The notes beneath the pieces are model-generated. The model did no database searches. It was not told the origin of the DNA and worked only from the letters and a program-made list of their open reading frames with translations. From contig NC_087378.1 in assembly GCF_963675165.1 (NCBI RefSeq), positions 2,949,525 to 3,013,524 of the forward strand: a stretch of DNA of 64,000 nt, read 5' to 3'. Shown here one piece after another: positions 22,938-36,300 of the stretch. The translations under genes and the position numbers were made by a program. Source of the DNA: Halichondria panicea. Its lineage: Eukaryota > Porifera > Demospongiae > Suberitida > Halichondriidae. Positions within the stretch are counted from its first letter, which is position 1. Each line of letters starts with the position of its first letter.

Positions 22938-25900
22938 TCACAGACTCAGTTCAAACACGTCCAACATACAAAACTTTGCCCTACACATGGGGCACGGAGC
23001 AGTGGAAGACATCCAAGAGTCTGGTCTGTCCTTGTCTTGTCTCGCAGCAAACCATTTACTCATACAGGACAAGCACCACATGGGTCGGCAGAAGCATTGC
23101 CGACACTGTCCGTCCTGTAGAATGTGTAAATTCCTCCTATATAATTAATCATGATTTCCTATTCGCTCATTAAGCAATAAGTATCGATCTTATACAAACT
23201 GAAAATCACACCCTGTGACCAAAGCTGGTAACAGATTAGTTTTAACTACAGCACTAAAGTGTAAACCCTCGGCTGGTGACATGCTATAGAAACCAGGAGA
23301 GTGATAATTATAGTCTTTTATTTATTAGTATAGACTAGCACAGCAAGTAGACTAGAGACTGATAACGGTTTTAGTAGTGCATGCACTGTGGACTAGGATC
23401 ACAGCAAAATCCCCAAAGAAGCCTTAGAATAATGGCTCCTGTTGGGATCAGCAAAGAAGCAACTAGTTTTCTACTGTAGTGACCCTTTTCCATTATTGTT
23501 GGTAGAGGATCACCTCAGCTGCAAATTAGTGTCTCAAATAAAGGCCTGCCGCGTGTTGCTTGTATATAAGTCCTGCAGCCAACATGCTAAATTCAAGCTT
23601 CTTAGCTTTTATCGACAACGATGCCACTATAACTTGTTGTGTAAAGGCTATCCATGCTGTAAACGCACCGCTATGGCATCTGTAGCATTATGCCCAGCTA
23701 GGATTGCGAGAGTATAAGTAGCTACAGTAAACTGTAAACTACTCTTTCAGTTCAACATGTGTTTAAGATGCAAGATAACAATACTGCGCATGCTCAGTAG
23801 ATATAAGAGCATGCACTATTACATATGTTATAGTATAGTTCAATGTTATTATCCAGAACACAATGCTACAGCATCCAGGTAAGCAGACGAACCAATTGAC
23901 TACTATAAACCTGCTGGCCGCGGCACGGCCTCGGGTTAATAATTACCGTATTACTAAAATATTTTGCGAGTGAAAAGTAAATGAGCTAAATCAGCAGAAA
24001 ATTTGATGATTTGCGATCTAACTATTGTTTTCTGGCAAGGATCGTGTGTAAATTTTAGGTTTTACGATATTATTGTTGCAAATTGATCAACCCTCGCAAA
24101 GTTCGCATAATTATTTGATGCTCGCAAAACATTCTAGTAATACGGTACATACCGTATATGCTTGATCAGAGGCCGCGCTTGTATAAAGGCCGCACTCAAA
24201 TAGTAGCCTCCCTTGCTAGCAAAATGAAACATTTAGTAGCCGCTCTCAAATAGTAGCCTCAGTGAACTTTGACTCTAGCATTTCTGCACGAGGCAGCAAA
24301 AAAATTATTAATACTAACAGCTAGCTACATGTACGTAGCTTCTGGGTACAAGTAGCAGCTTGTTAGTGCTTCACAAAGACTTTCTCATGGCAGATTCAAG
24401 TTTATGCAGGTGAAAAGAACTTTTGATGACAAACTAAAGGTTGTTGAATTAGCTGGAGCTAATAAACGCCGCTCTTGAACAGTGGCCTCTCTCGAATTGT
24501 AGCCTCCTCTTCCAGCAAAATGAAACATTTAGTAGCCGCGGCTCCTGATCAAGCATATACGGTAAACAACTTAGCAATAACTTACATCAACTGGTGCACA
24601 CATTTTCTGTATTTTGACTTGTGGGAGCACTTGAAGACAGCCAACACATGGCTCCAAAGCCTATATAATAGTCTAGAGGTTAATGTAATTATAAACATGC
24701 ACTTACAGGTGACCCTGGTGGTATTTGATACATTCCATTTCTCTGCACTTGTTCTCTAAATGCAGAGATGAAACGATCACTAAGAGATTGTTGAATGAGA
24801 ACTGTTCTGGCTGTGCGAATAGGAGCTTGCAGCTTATCCGTCAACTGGGAATATTGATGAGAGTTCAATCTTATGCCTGAAGGAAAATGGGGTCTGTGTT
24901 AGTATTTGTGTACAGGTGAAATTTTACTTACTGAAAGACTTAAACTTAGAGTTTATACTATTGACATTAATTGTTAGATACTGCTTTGACTGGCCATCAA
25001 GAGTGAAGTTGTGCTCATCAGCTGCAGCTACACTGAAGTGTACAAAAAGTTGTATAGTCAATGACACGAAATAACATAAACATACTTAAGAACTGCATCT
25101 CTCTGATGGATTAGGTTCACAGAGTGGACATTGCACTGAATTATCCAAGAATCGGTGACAATCACAGTGCTGCCGCCAAGTTGCGACACAAACTTGTCAA
25201 TGTGTAGAAACTCAGCATTAATAGAACCAGCCACCCTCCTGCAATCCAACAATATAATTTTACCTTTCAGCTATATACCGTATTTACTTCATTAAATGCC
25301 CATCTACTCCTACGACTTAAAGATTTAAGCTGAGAGCTGTGGCAGCAGGCATAATCACTGCTGCTGTGCAAGAGTTTGAAGCAGACATAACAATAAACGC
25401 CTGTTTTGAATAAGTGCCCATCTCGTTTAAACAGATGTTGCTAGGAAATAACGCCCGGGCGTTTAATCAAGTAAATACAGTATGCGATATGGTGCCCTCT
25501 CAGCTCACCTCCATGGCTGCCCCAACTGAGAGAGCTGTACTGTCATTGGGTGTCTTTGCCAGTTATTGGTGTACCAGTACAGAGCTATAGACAGTCCAAT
25601 CATACCGACAGTAACTGATGGAAGCCATATGCTCAGAGTAGTCGCTGACCAGAGTCGTGGGTTAAACTACATACATACATGCATGGTACACGATGCAGTA
25701 TTAAATGTGTGACAGTGCTCACCATGTGAAGCGATGGACACACAAAGCTGAGGCCAATGCAGTACACCAAGGGTAAAAAGAGATGAACAATGACTGAACA
25801 AGTAGTTCGTCTTAAATGATACCGTGTAAAGTCCAAGCTCTGCACATCATCAATCGCACATCAAAACATAATTATATTAAATAGTTGACTTACAGGATCA

Positions 25901-26031
25901 CCAAAGTATTTGGAGAATAATCCTGGCAAGGTCAACCCAGCACTGCTGATTTCTTGAGGCATTAAACCAAGGACATCCATCAGTCCATATGCTATGAAAG
26001 CAGCCGTATATAATACTGCCGACGTTTCCAT
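22938..26031 (-). CDS. TMEM129: TMEM129, ER membrane RING-type E3 ubiquitin ligase, 362 aa
   Basis: Eight exons join in phase: 26031-25894, 25839-25723, 25666-25509, 25238-25086, 25032-24932, 24876-24707, 24660-24586, 23114-22938. The 362-residue product equals the length of human TMEM129 and keeps its landmarks. These are an N-terminal hydrophobic segment, TRYHLRRTTCSVIVHLFLP, a second hydrophobic segment ending in YWYTNNWQRHP, the INAEFLHIDKF stretch, and the atypical C-terminal RING. The RING cysteines lie in PCVGCLQ, QCRQCFCRPMWCLSC and APCPMCRAKFC. TMEM129 acts in the endoplasmic reticulum membrane in dislocation and degradation of misfolded proteins. An in-frame TTG lies upstream of the ATG at 26031, but the ATG matches the family start. 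The last intron holds an R2 repeat and an M4 MITE, the latter only about 20 bases from the exon-7 donor. Confidence 0.96.
23250..23945 (+). repeat. R2 dispersed repeat, long copy
   Basis: About 700 bases from agcactaaagtgtaaaccct to ggcacggcctcgggttaat. It contains the shared blocks aagcttcttagctttt, gctatccatgctgtaaacg and catccaggtaagcagac. It lies in the last TMEM129 intron. Other copies are at 49824, 58830, 63050 and 14229. No coding capacity. Confidence 0.7.
24149..24566. mobile_element. MITE, family M4 (accgtatatgcttgatca ends)
   Basis: Terminal inverted repeats accgtatatgcttgatca and tgatcaagcatatacggt are perfect over 18 bases, flanked by TA. The 410-base interior carries repeated agtagcctc and agtagccgc units facing both ways. 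Sits in the last TMEM129 intron. Confidence 0.85.
25276..25492. mobile_element. MITE, family M3 (gtatttacttgattaaa ends)
   Basis: The left end accgtatttacttcattaaa and the right end tttaatcaagtaaatacagt are inverted repeats with TA flanks. A second, longer copy is at 55519-55939. Sits in the TMEM129 intron between exons ending 25509 and starting 25238. Confidence 0.8.
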
Positions 26032-26284
26032 TATAAGAAACAGCGACAATCAGTTATAAAATTATCTCTCTAGAAGTGGCTGGCCGGCCAGGTCACAGTG
26101 CATGTAAAAATAATATTGGGTAGGCGGAGGCCATAATTATAGCCACACCCAGTTCAGATAATAAGCTGTCTTAGTTGTCATGGTTTCCTGACAACAAAAA
26201 CAATACTTATGTCATAATGCATTTCTATAACTCACACACAAAAGTCAAGTGGAGCTAGCTAACTGTAATTAGTAGCTCAAAAAG
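26032..26284. promoter_or_regulatory. Shared 5' region of TMEM129 and PPP1R42
   Basis: The divergent start codons lie 253 bases apart with no other feature between them, so a compact bidirectional promoter is likely. Confidence 0.45.
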
Positions 26285-27677
<1,393 letters not shown>

Positions 27678-27820
27678 AAATATAAATATCACTTGGTTTT
27701 CACTTTTTGTAAAATTTATGGTAATGAAATAAGTTAAGAAAACGAGTAATAGGGTTAACTGTATAATTATACATAAAATAATTATCACCTTTTTGTAAAA
27801 TGAATGCACATGAAATAAGT

Positions 27821-28483
27821 TTAAGATATTAAAGAAGACCACAAATTATGAGTAATAGGGTTAACTGTACATAAAAGCTCGTCCCAGTCTTCACAGAAGT
27901 TACCCAATACTTGAGCCTTGTACACATTAGCACTCAAGTAATCATTAATTTGACCTGACGTTTTTAACTGAACGGCCATATCCAAATAACGAATGAAATG
28001 CAACAATATCTTTCTCGCCTTTTTTCTATCTTTTTTCAGAAAATGTTTTCGGGCAACTCTCAAGTCACGTTCTCTGTGGTGATCAATTGCCGTAATGAGA
28101 GCATCTCTTGAAAAGCGAAAATGAGCTCTTGGATTGACTTCCTCCATTAGTACACACTCTTTCGGTAGCCATAGGGTAATTAGCAACTGAAGTGAATGAC
28201 TCGATATTTGTTCAATGTACTGATCTTCAGATATGATCAAAGACTCAATACTGCCTTTATGCTGATTGACAGCCTTTATTGAAGACAGTTGTTTCACAAC
28301 TATTATCAGGTCAAAGTCACTTGATACATGGCAAGTACTCCATAAGTGACTTCCAACAACATAAATACTGAGCACATTAGACTGTTCCAAGCCAAAAACT
28401 TTCAGTATAGAGCCAATCAGTGGTAGAGGGTGTCCTTTAGCACAGGTTTGACTTTCTTTATAGTGGGTTGTAGATTCTGCCAT
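27821..28483 (-). CDS. Nucleotidyltransferase-fold protein, single exon, 220 aa
   Basis: An intact single-exon frame begins at the ATG at 28483. The signature YVVGSHLWSTCHVSSDFDLI matches the G-S-x(n)-S-D-x-D active-site pattern of polymerase-beta-like nucleotidyltransferases. Both Asp residues of the first metal-binding pair are present, but a clear third acidic residue is not obvious. The C-terminal half is helical, with a basic run (ARKHFLKKDRKKARKILLHF) and a Q-I-N-D-Y-L-S-A-N segment like the helical partner region of small stand-alone nucleotidyltransferases. It has no zinc finger or PAP-associated domain, so it is not a poly(A) polymerase or cGAS-type protein. Substrate unknown. The absence of introns contrasts with its multi-exon neighbours and allows either transfer from a microbe or retroposition, though neither is shown. 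Confidence 0.75.
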   Translation of the reverse strand: MAESTTHYKESQTCAKGHPLPLIGSILKVFGLEQSNVLSIYVVGSHLWSTCHVSSDFDLIIVVKQLSSIKAVNQHKGSIESLIISEDQYIEQISSHSLQLLITLWLPKECVLMEEVNPRAHFRFSRDALITAIDHHRERDLRVARKHFLKKDRKKARKILLHFIRYLDMAVQLKTSGQINDYLSANVYKAQVLGNFCEDWDELLCTVNPITHNLWSSLIS

Positions 28484-30631
28484 TGTTTATCAGACAGGCA
28501 TGTGGGCGCATGCGCTGTCGTCCACGTGGTCAGCCAAGAAGCCAAGAAGCCCATGGACCAGTGATCTGTGCTACTGTGTACTCCTCTCCAAACGCTTCCC
28601 ACTTTTGTCTAAGGTAGATTTTGTGGTCAATATAGTAGTGGCTCTAAGATAATATTTGATTTAGGGCATCTGGTTCCATGTTATTTGGTTGGGGTAACTT
28701 ACAATCTTACAATGATTATTTAGAAATTATTCTTACCATAATTATTATAATATACCCTATTTGATAGCAACTGGGTGGGGTTTGATTACCATAACTCCGC
28801 ATTCCTCATAAACTTCCCTGTCTTGCGGGCGTACTGATTTTATACTAGATTTACACAGCAAAAAAGAAACTACAAGGGCAGGACATATTATGGGTGGGGT
28901 TCTTACCTTAAAAAATAACTCTTATCGCTCTTATCGCCACAACTAAACAGTCTGTATAATTTTTTTATACTGCCGAAATGCACCTCCAAGCTATGTACTG
29001 CTGCAATTTGAACAGCTCAACATAATTTTCTCCATTCTATCTGTGCGCCAAAGAAATTGTTTTTTATTAGTTAATATTTATGTCTGGCTGCCTTGGGCCA
29101 AGCAAAAGAGTTGATTGCTTGATTCCCCGCAACATTTATTGTAAAATTCTACGAGGGCAGGAGGTCATTTAAAATATCATACGACATAGACTTTAAAACA
29201 TGTCCAGGTCACTAATGCACCTGCTGAACACTGAACACTGAACAATTATGTGGAGATCACATCCATGATTATAGCAATCTGATATACCATAGTAGTGCTA
29301 GAAATAATTATGAGAGCATAAAATATTGTGTTTTGGCCAATTTCAAAGCTACAAAAACTTCATGCGATTTATTTCCTTGGGGCTTGAATAAAGATCAACA
29401 ATTGTGCAATACAAATTTATGCAATATTATAAGCGTTAGCATTAGTTTGTATCACGCATACATTTCTAGCACTACGGTAGATACACTGCTCTGGCTCAGA
29501 GGAGGTACGACATTTTTTTTCATTGTGATAACATTCTCTTAGCAGCTAGGTCTTAGCAGCTAGGCGTTTGCCGCGATCTTGTCGTAACAGACTCTAGGCT
29601 TGCAGAACTCTTGTAACTGACCGTTAAGCGGCCCAGGAATTTTGAGAGGTGGTTAAAAATGATGGGGGGGGGGGGGGGGGGGGCAAAGCCACCCTTGCAG
29701 GGGGGGGTGTATTGTAAGGGGGACACACATTTGAACATGCATGTGTTGTAAGATATGTAAGTATGCAGTTGAAAAAAATGTACTTGCATCAGTATGGTGC
29801 TACTATAAGATTTCTTCATCACAGTACTTGGAAGCGTAGCCAGTTGCTCACTCTCCTAGCAGGTGGTCCAACTCCCTGTTTGAAGGCAGAGTATAGCTAG
29901 CTGCAGTACTCCTCGAACTCAACAAAGCCATACTGCAGCTATTTAATAGCCTATTAACTGTTCTGGTCATACGCAGTAAAGCTCAATTCATAGTTAGCTC
30001 TATATAAGGCACATCAAGACAGTAAAATGTGATAAGCTTGGCTAGCTAGCTACGGTGCATTATAGTATGTAGCAGTGGTCGGAAACGTTGACTGGTGGTC
30101 GAAAAATATCTAGAAGTGGTTAGTATAGTTACCTAAACAACCACTGTAGGCAGAACCCTGTAAGCCTGCTCTGTACGTTGCTCATGGCTAGCTATAGTGT
30201 TTCTCCAGCTGAGGTCCTGGTTAAAATTTGTTCAGATATTTATGACCGGTGCAGTTCCCTCACCTTTTGTCGCAAGCGTATCTCGTAACTGAATAGCGGG
30301 GTTCAGCGACATAAAAAGTTGGATCTAGGTCTAACCTATACTACCCTTGACTTTGAAAGCCTTAGTTACAGAATAACAAAGGTATTGTGGGAATACGCTA
30401 CGTTGAAAATCAATGTGAGATGCGTGTCGCACATGGGCTATATCACATAACCTTATAACTATACATTTAGTGCCTGTATACATTTAGTGCCTGCAAATTT
30501 GATGGTCACGTGACTGACAATAATGAATAATGAAAATACTCTGCTATGCAGGTAGGTGACGAGATTCGAGCAATCATCTTTCCCTGGTTAAATAACTAGA
30601 CTCATGGCGGCTAATGGGAACCGTTCCCACA

Positions 30632-30960
30632 TTATGAATTCCCAGTAGTGATTAAATCACAAGAGCTCAGTAGATCAAGCTGCATGTTCACATGTATTGA
30701 TTGCTGAAAAACAGATCGGTGTAGTGGCTGTTCTATTTTAAGTGTTGGTCTTTGTTGAGAGCCTTCAAATTCTAACCCCATGTATGCGCTCAATAAGTCA
30801 ATTCCTGCTACAAATGAATCTTGGAGCTTTGCTAACAGCTTCTCTAGCTCATACAAGCTTTGAAAAGTGCAAAATAATGCTATCCCAGCAAAAATGTTCT
30901 GTTAATTCTGAGTGTGGCTGTTCGTTATTAGATAGTCACTATGAATCTTTACTCCTCGAA
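30632..30960 (-). other. Possible orphan exon, unproven
   Basis: From a plausible acceptor near 30928 the minus strand reads without a stop for about 90 codons, including YELEKLLAKLQDSFVAGIDL, a helical-looking segment, and ends at a TGA-type stop near 30632. No partner exon was found on either side, and a MITE begins at 30978. It may be a relic or chance. Confidence 0.2.
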
Positions 30961-30977
30961 ATTCAAGTGAAGACCGG

Positions 30978-31140
30978 ATACAGTATAGCACAAAATTTTT
31001 GAGGCACCTCTAGAAGCATTTCGTTGAATAAATTTGATCAAATTACATTGTGTCTTTCGTTAGCTGGCATTTTGTGGACCTGAATTTTTATGGAGGATTG
31101 CTAACTCATGAAAACAGCGAAAATTTCACGCTATACGGTA
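30978..31140. mobile_element. MITE, family M1
   Basis: The left end cagtatagcacaaaattttt and the right end cgaaaatttcacgctatacg are inverted. Non-coding, about 160 bases. Confidence 0.6.
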
Positions 31141-31529
31141 TGCCATTCCATAAACAGATGTGGACTTTTCCTCAATTCACGGAGTAGGCTAGTTCACGGA
31201 GAGACTAGCTAGCTGTTTTTGGATCATAGATTGTGGCTGTGATTATGCTAATACTGATTGATAGTGCTACAGTGAGTGTAGGTATCTAGCTATTAGGCCA
31301 TACCAAGTTAATTTCCTGTTTCTCTTCTCCTCCCTCATACGATTTCCCCAAAGCACACACAAACTTTTAAACTCAGTTTATTTTCGAGGCACTATTATGT
31401 TCGTGTTTCTGGGTAAATCTTTGAAAATAACTAGCTAACGGCTATTTATCGGACACTTTCTGGGAAATTTTCATTGTTCTAATCAGCAAACACTGGTGCT
31501 TTAATTTTGCATTGCAGTTAGCATTAGGC

Positions 31530-31990
31530 ACGTAAGCAGGGTTTCACAGGATTTTTAAATTTTGAGGGGAAGTTAGAAAAGGAACCGCGCGCCCCAGCGC
31601 AAAAAAGATGAGGCCACGCCCACTTCCTATCACCACACCCCCTATATTGTTTGTTGTTGGTGCCTATTAGCAATGTACTCCTGGCAATGTGCATTGACAT
31701 ATAACTTGGTATGCTGGTTTGAAATTGTGGACCGTATCTATAGAACACTATAGAAACCACATGTACTAATTAAAGCAATGGATAGATTTGTGGTAAGACT
31801 AGGTGATGACCAATCATCTACATGTATTAGTAGCAAAATACCGTGTCTAGATAATGTTGGGTATAGTACCCCTTTCTTTCTCCCTCTCCCTCCCTCCCTC
31901 TCCCTCTCCCTCTCCCTCTCCCCCTATTTTCCCCTCTCTTTTGGGGGCGAAGCTTCCCCCCACCCCCCCTAAATGAAACCCTGCGTAAGT
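31530..31990. mobile_element. Inverted-repeat element with polypyrimidine tract
   Basis: Ends cgtaagcagggtttca and tgaaaccctgcgtaag are imperfect inverted repeats sharing gcagggtttca. The interior holds a long tccctctccctctccc tract (about 31880-31925) and a gcgccccagcgc segment. Probably a non-autonomous DNA element. Confidence 0.5.
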
Positions 31991-32237
31991 GTTTGGGGGG
32001 ACCCTCATTCAGCCCCCTTACCTGTAAAGGAATGGTCAGAGTAGTGTCTGACAGGGAGGATGGGAGGCTCGAAAGTTGAGCAACCCGATAGAGCAGTAGT
32101 TTATGCAACTCAAAGTCTTTGCACGTGTAAGCAAGTAAGTCACGCATGCGTGATATACGGGGCCACGCCCGAGCACCTCTATAACCGAGGTGAGGCCGCA
32201 GTTATGATGCTTCCTTGTTAACTACGTTTAACTTATT

Positions 32238-33156
32238 AACCCTTTCCCGGCTTTAGCCGTCACATGACGGCAGCGGTAGTGATAATGAAAAAAAATTGTT
32301 GCGAATGCTCTTTTGCAGCTATGTGCACGCTGTAGGTACCAGCACATGCGCATTGAGCTGCTCTTTCACGTGGTATTTTCAATATCCTGCCTCAAGGTAC
32401 ACTTTGTACAGTACTGTCGAAAGAAAAGTGACCATTTTGATAATGGCCGGCTACAAAATCTTTGTAGTAGTATTTTGATAATGGCCGGCTACAAAATCTT
32501 TGTAGTAGATCTACAACCATAGCAAGGTTCTAGGGTAGCTAGACAGTGAGAAGAATGATGCTTATGGCCTTGTTGAGTGAGAGGACAGTGACTGGGATCA
32601 TAGCTAGGTAGGAAGCTACTTTTCAGAGGTCAAGCTATAAATAAAGAGCCTGGAGAGCCTGATGAAGAAGCTCCTGAGCATGGACCAAGTTCCTGGACCT
32701 TGTAAGTAACTATAGAGCATCATAATTATGTACTGTTGATAGGTTCGCTTAGTCTAGTTAGTACACAAATGGACATCATGAGCCACCATTGAACTTGTAA
32801 ACCTGTGTGTAGATGAAGAAAACATTTCTCGGGAAAAGGGTGTCTTCCGATACAATCTCGCAGAGAAGTTGTTGCAGATCCTGATTGAACCATGTCACCG
32901 TGAGAACACTGAAAACACTTACTTAGTGTCTTTAGTCACTTTGTGCCTTCATACAATAATTATTGTTTAGATACATATAAATGTAAAATTTGTAAAAAAA
33001 AAATTGATAATTAGTGGGGGTGGTCAGTTGCTAGGTAACGATGATGGTGTCAAGATATCTCTTGGGTCTGGGCTACCTGTAGGAAATAGTTACAAGTGAT
33101 TTCATCGTATGGTTCATGAGATATGGATTTTTTATTAAAGCCGGGAAAGGATTTAT
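32238..33156 (+). mobile_element. piggyBac-like non-autonomous element upstream of the Tudor gene
   Basis: The left end attaaccctttcccggcttt and the right end aaagccgggaaaggatt share a 15-base inverted repeat, and the left side has the TTAA typical of piggyBac insertion. The interior includes a direct duplication of ggccggctacaaaatctttg (about 32443 and 32482) and an acidic frame fragment PDEEAPEHGPSSWT before a splice-donor-like site, possibly a transposase remnant. No intact transposase remains. The right TTAA is not intact, so the class is tentative. Confidence 0.5.
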
Positions 33157-33373
33157 AGCCAGCATGAGTACTGCAAGTTAGATAGCTGCAGTTTTAGATA
33201 TTCAGTCACACACTGTTCTATTAAATTTTGCGTGCTCTATAAAAATCTGTTCCAATTATACCCGGACAATTTTCGTTGTCGGATAAATTAGAATTGTATT
33301 GCAAGTAGCAGACATGTACAATAACAAGACATGTACAATAACAATTTTATCTTTTTTCAGGGTGGTTTTAAAA

Positions 33374-36300
33374 ATGTCAGTCAAAATTGTGTTTGAAAAG
33401 AAACAGAAGGCTTATACTACTCATGTCGAGGAAAATGGAATATTTTTTGTTCAATTAGACACTAAAGAAGCCTACAAACTTGCTGAATTATCCGATCGAA
33501 TTTCTAAGAGTATTGAGTCAACTGGTACACACAAAGTCATTCCTGAGTATGGCCTGAAGTGCTTTGCTCTCTCAAAAACAGACCAAACATGGTACCGAGC
33601 ACTCGTTGTTAAAGTTAAAAGCTCTAACATCAATGTGTTTTATGTAGACTATGGAAATACTGAAGACCTTGCCATAGAACAGTTAAGTGCATCAGTCGAT
33701 TCTTTCTTTGAGTTTCCCTACCAGAGTGTTTGTTGTACAATTGCCAATTTCATCCCAAAAGACGCCAATTTTGGGTCCAAGGTAAAGGATCTGATCATGG
33801 ATCGAGAAACCTGTTGTGTCTTCCTATCCAAGAATGGATCCAAAGGCCATCCTTTTCTGCAATTCTTGCCATGCTTCAATGTTCTCTTATACGAGAATGA
33901 GAAGAGTGATGTCACTCTAGCTGAATTTTTAATCAAGAGGAAGCTTGGCGAGTATGCTGTTTGTGCTGACAATGCTGAAGTAGGCACGAATCAGAATGTA
34001 GTTGTCTCCTTTGTAGACTCACCAGGAAAATTCTGGGTGCAGCTATCTAAGAAAATGGGAGCTTTGGAAGAGCTCATGAAAGAACTAAACAGTCCAACAA
34101 CCCTTCGATCATTGGCTTCATTACCTGATGCATCCATTCGTGAAGGTGTAGCTTGCTGTGGCCTATATGACAATGATGTCCGTTTTTATCGTGCTGAGAT
34201 CTCAAGTCGCAAGTCAGGTACAAAAGTGAAGGTCTGGTTTGGAGATTATGGAAACACTCTTACTGTTGCTACGAAGGATCTGAAAATTCTCCCACAGCAA
34301 TTTACACGATCTCCATTCTGTGCATTAATGTGTGGTTTAGATGGTGTGTTGCCCGTTCGAAGCGACAAACCACACCCCATATATGGCAACATCGCTTGGA
34401 CCCCTCAAGCAAGCAAAGACTTTACAGCCTTCGCTCTCGAGGAAGAATTTGTGGCTCATTTTGTAAGCGAGCTTTCTCCAGATGTGTACACAGTACGCCT
34501 TACCGATCCAAATACTGGGAAGGATATGGGAAGAACTCTAGCTGATAATGGTATTGTTGAGCTGTCTGCCTCTGCCAACCTTCCAAATGAAATTCCTGCT
34601 GATTTCGAAAACATCACTATAGAAGTTGGCAAAGTATATGAAAAACTGTTTATCACTCATGTGGAATCGCCATCTATTGTGTGGGGTCAACTGCCTGACT
34701 ACCTGGAAGAGATGGAAGCATTGACTGCCACACTGGAATCTATAGGCGCCAGTCTCCCTGAACTGATTGATCCTGAAGTAGGAGCTTCCTGTTGTGCTCA
34801 GTACTCCGTGGACAATGCTTGGTACAGAGGTACCATTGAGAGCGTGAATGTTGCTGCCAAAAATGCTCTGGTGTTGTTTGTTGACTATGGCAACAGTGAA
34901 GAAGTACAGCTGACTAGTTTGAAAGCCCTTCCCAGTGACTATTTTGCTCTCCCTGCTCAGGCTATCAGTTTCTCAATGGCCACCGTTGCTCCTTATGAAG
35001 ACGATTGGAGTGAAGATGCTCGTGATTTTTTTGTGGACCTAGTACGGGAGAAAGAACTCAATTGTTTGGTTATTCGACTCGATGACGACGGATATCCTTC
35101 TGTGACCTTGAGTGACCCACAAAGCCCAGATTATGACATTGCTCAAGAATTAGTTCAATGTGGGTATGCCATTGAGCTGCCTCCTAGTATTGCTAACTTA
35201 GCAGTTTCATCTGAACCTCAAGCCACTGTCGCGGTTCCTAAGCATTCTTTGAATTGTCCTCCTGAAGTTGAAACTGCTCCGGTTAACTACGAGTTTCTCT
35301 CAATCAAAGTGGGAAAATTGTATGAAAGTGTTTTCATAACCCATGCCGAGTCTCCATCTGTTGTATGGTGTCAACTGCCTGAGTACCTGGAAGAGATGGA
35401 AGCATTGACTGCCACACTGGAATCTATAGGCTCCAGTCTCCCTGAACTGATTGATCCTGAAGTAGGAGCTTCCTGTTGTGCTCAGTACTCCGTGGACAAT
35501 GCTTGGTACAGAGGTACCATTGAGAGCGTGAATGTTGCTGCCAAAACAGCTCTGGTGTTGTTTGTTGACTATGGCAACAGTGAAGAAGTGAAGCTGACTA
35601 GTTTAAAAGCCCTTCCCAGTGACTGTTTTGCTCTCCCTGCTCAGGCTATCAGTTTCTCAATGGCCACCGTTGCTCCTTGTGAAGACGATTGGAGTGAAGA
35701 TGCTTGTGATTTTTTTGTGAACCTAGTACGGGAGAAGGAACTCAACTTTTCGGTTATTCGACTCGATGACGACGGATATCCTTCTGTGATTTTATTTGAC
35801 CCATGCCCAGACAGTGACATTTCTCAGGAATTACTTGATTACGGGTATGCAGTTAAGCTACATGCGGAAACAGAAAAAGACGCAGATTCACCTGAACTCC
35901 AAGCCGCTGTCTCGATCCCCAAACTGAAACCTCCATCTTTGTCAGAGCTTCTTGAATTTGAGTTTATTTCATTGGAAGCAGAAAAATGTTACAAGAACAT
36001 TTTTATTACTCATGTGGAATCGCCATCTGTTGTATGGTGTCAACTGCCTGAGTACCTGGAAGAGATGGAAGCATTGACTGCCACACTGGAATCTGTAGGC
36101 CCCAGTCTCCCTGCACTGGATGATCCTGAAGTAGGAGCTTCCTGTTGTGCTCAGTACTCCGTGGACAATGCTTGGTACAGAGGTACCATTGAGAGCGTGA
36201 ATGTTGCTGCCAAAACAGCTCTGGTGTTGTTTGTTGACTATGGCAACAGTGAAGAAGTGAAGGTGACTAGTTTGAAAGCCCTTCCCAGTGACTGTTTTGC

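Larger units (their letters stand above)
28484..32237. other. Gene-poor stretch with repeat remnants
   Basis: About 3.7 kb with no convincing gene. It contains a poly-G tract (about 29665-29684), short MITEs (30978-31140, 31530-31990) and a cagaggaggtacgaca fragment near 29498. One minus-strand frame at 30632-30960 is open over about 100 codons and is listed separately with low confidence. Confidence 0.5.

Noticed and set aside
22736-23173. 145-codon plus-strand frame
   Set aside because: Shadow of the TMEM129 RING exon on the opposite strand, with no coding character of its own.
29553-29822. 89-codon minus-strand frame over the poly-G tract
   Set aside because: Low-complexity proline run from the G tract; no splice context or domain.
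33299-33373. 25-codon N-terminal extension of the Tudor frame
   Set aside because: A pyrimidine-rich tract and cag acceptor at 33360 lie just before MSVKIVF, so this stretch is most likely intron or 5' UTR.
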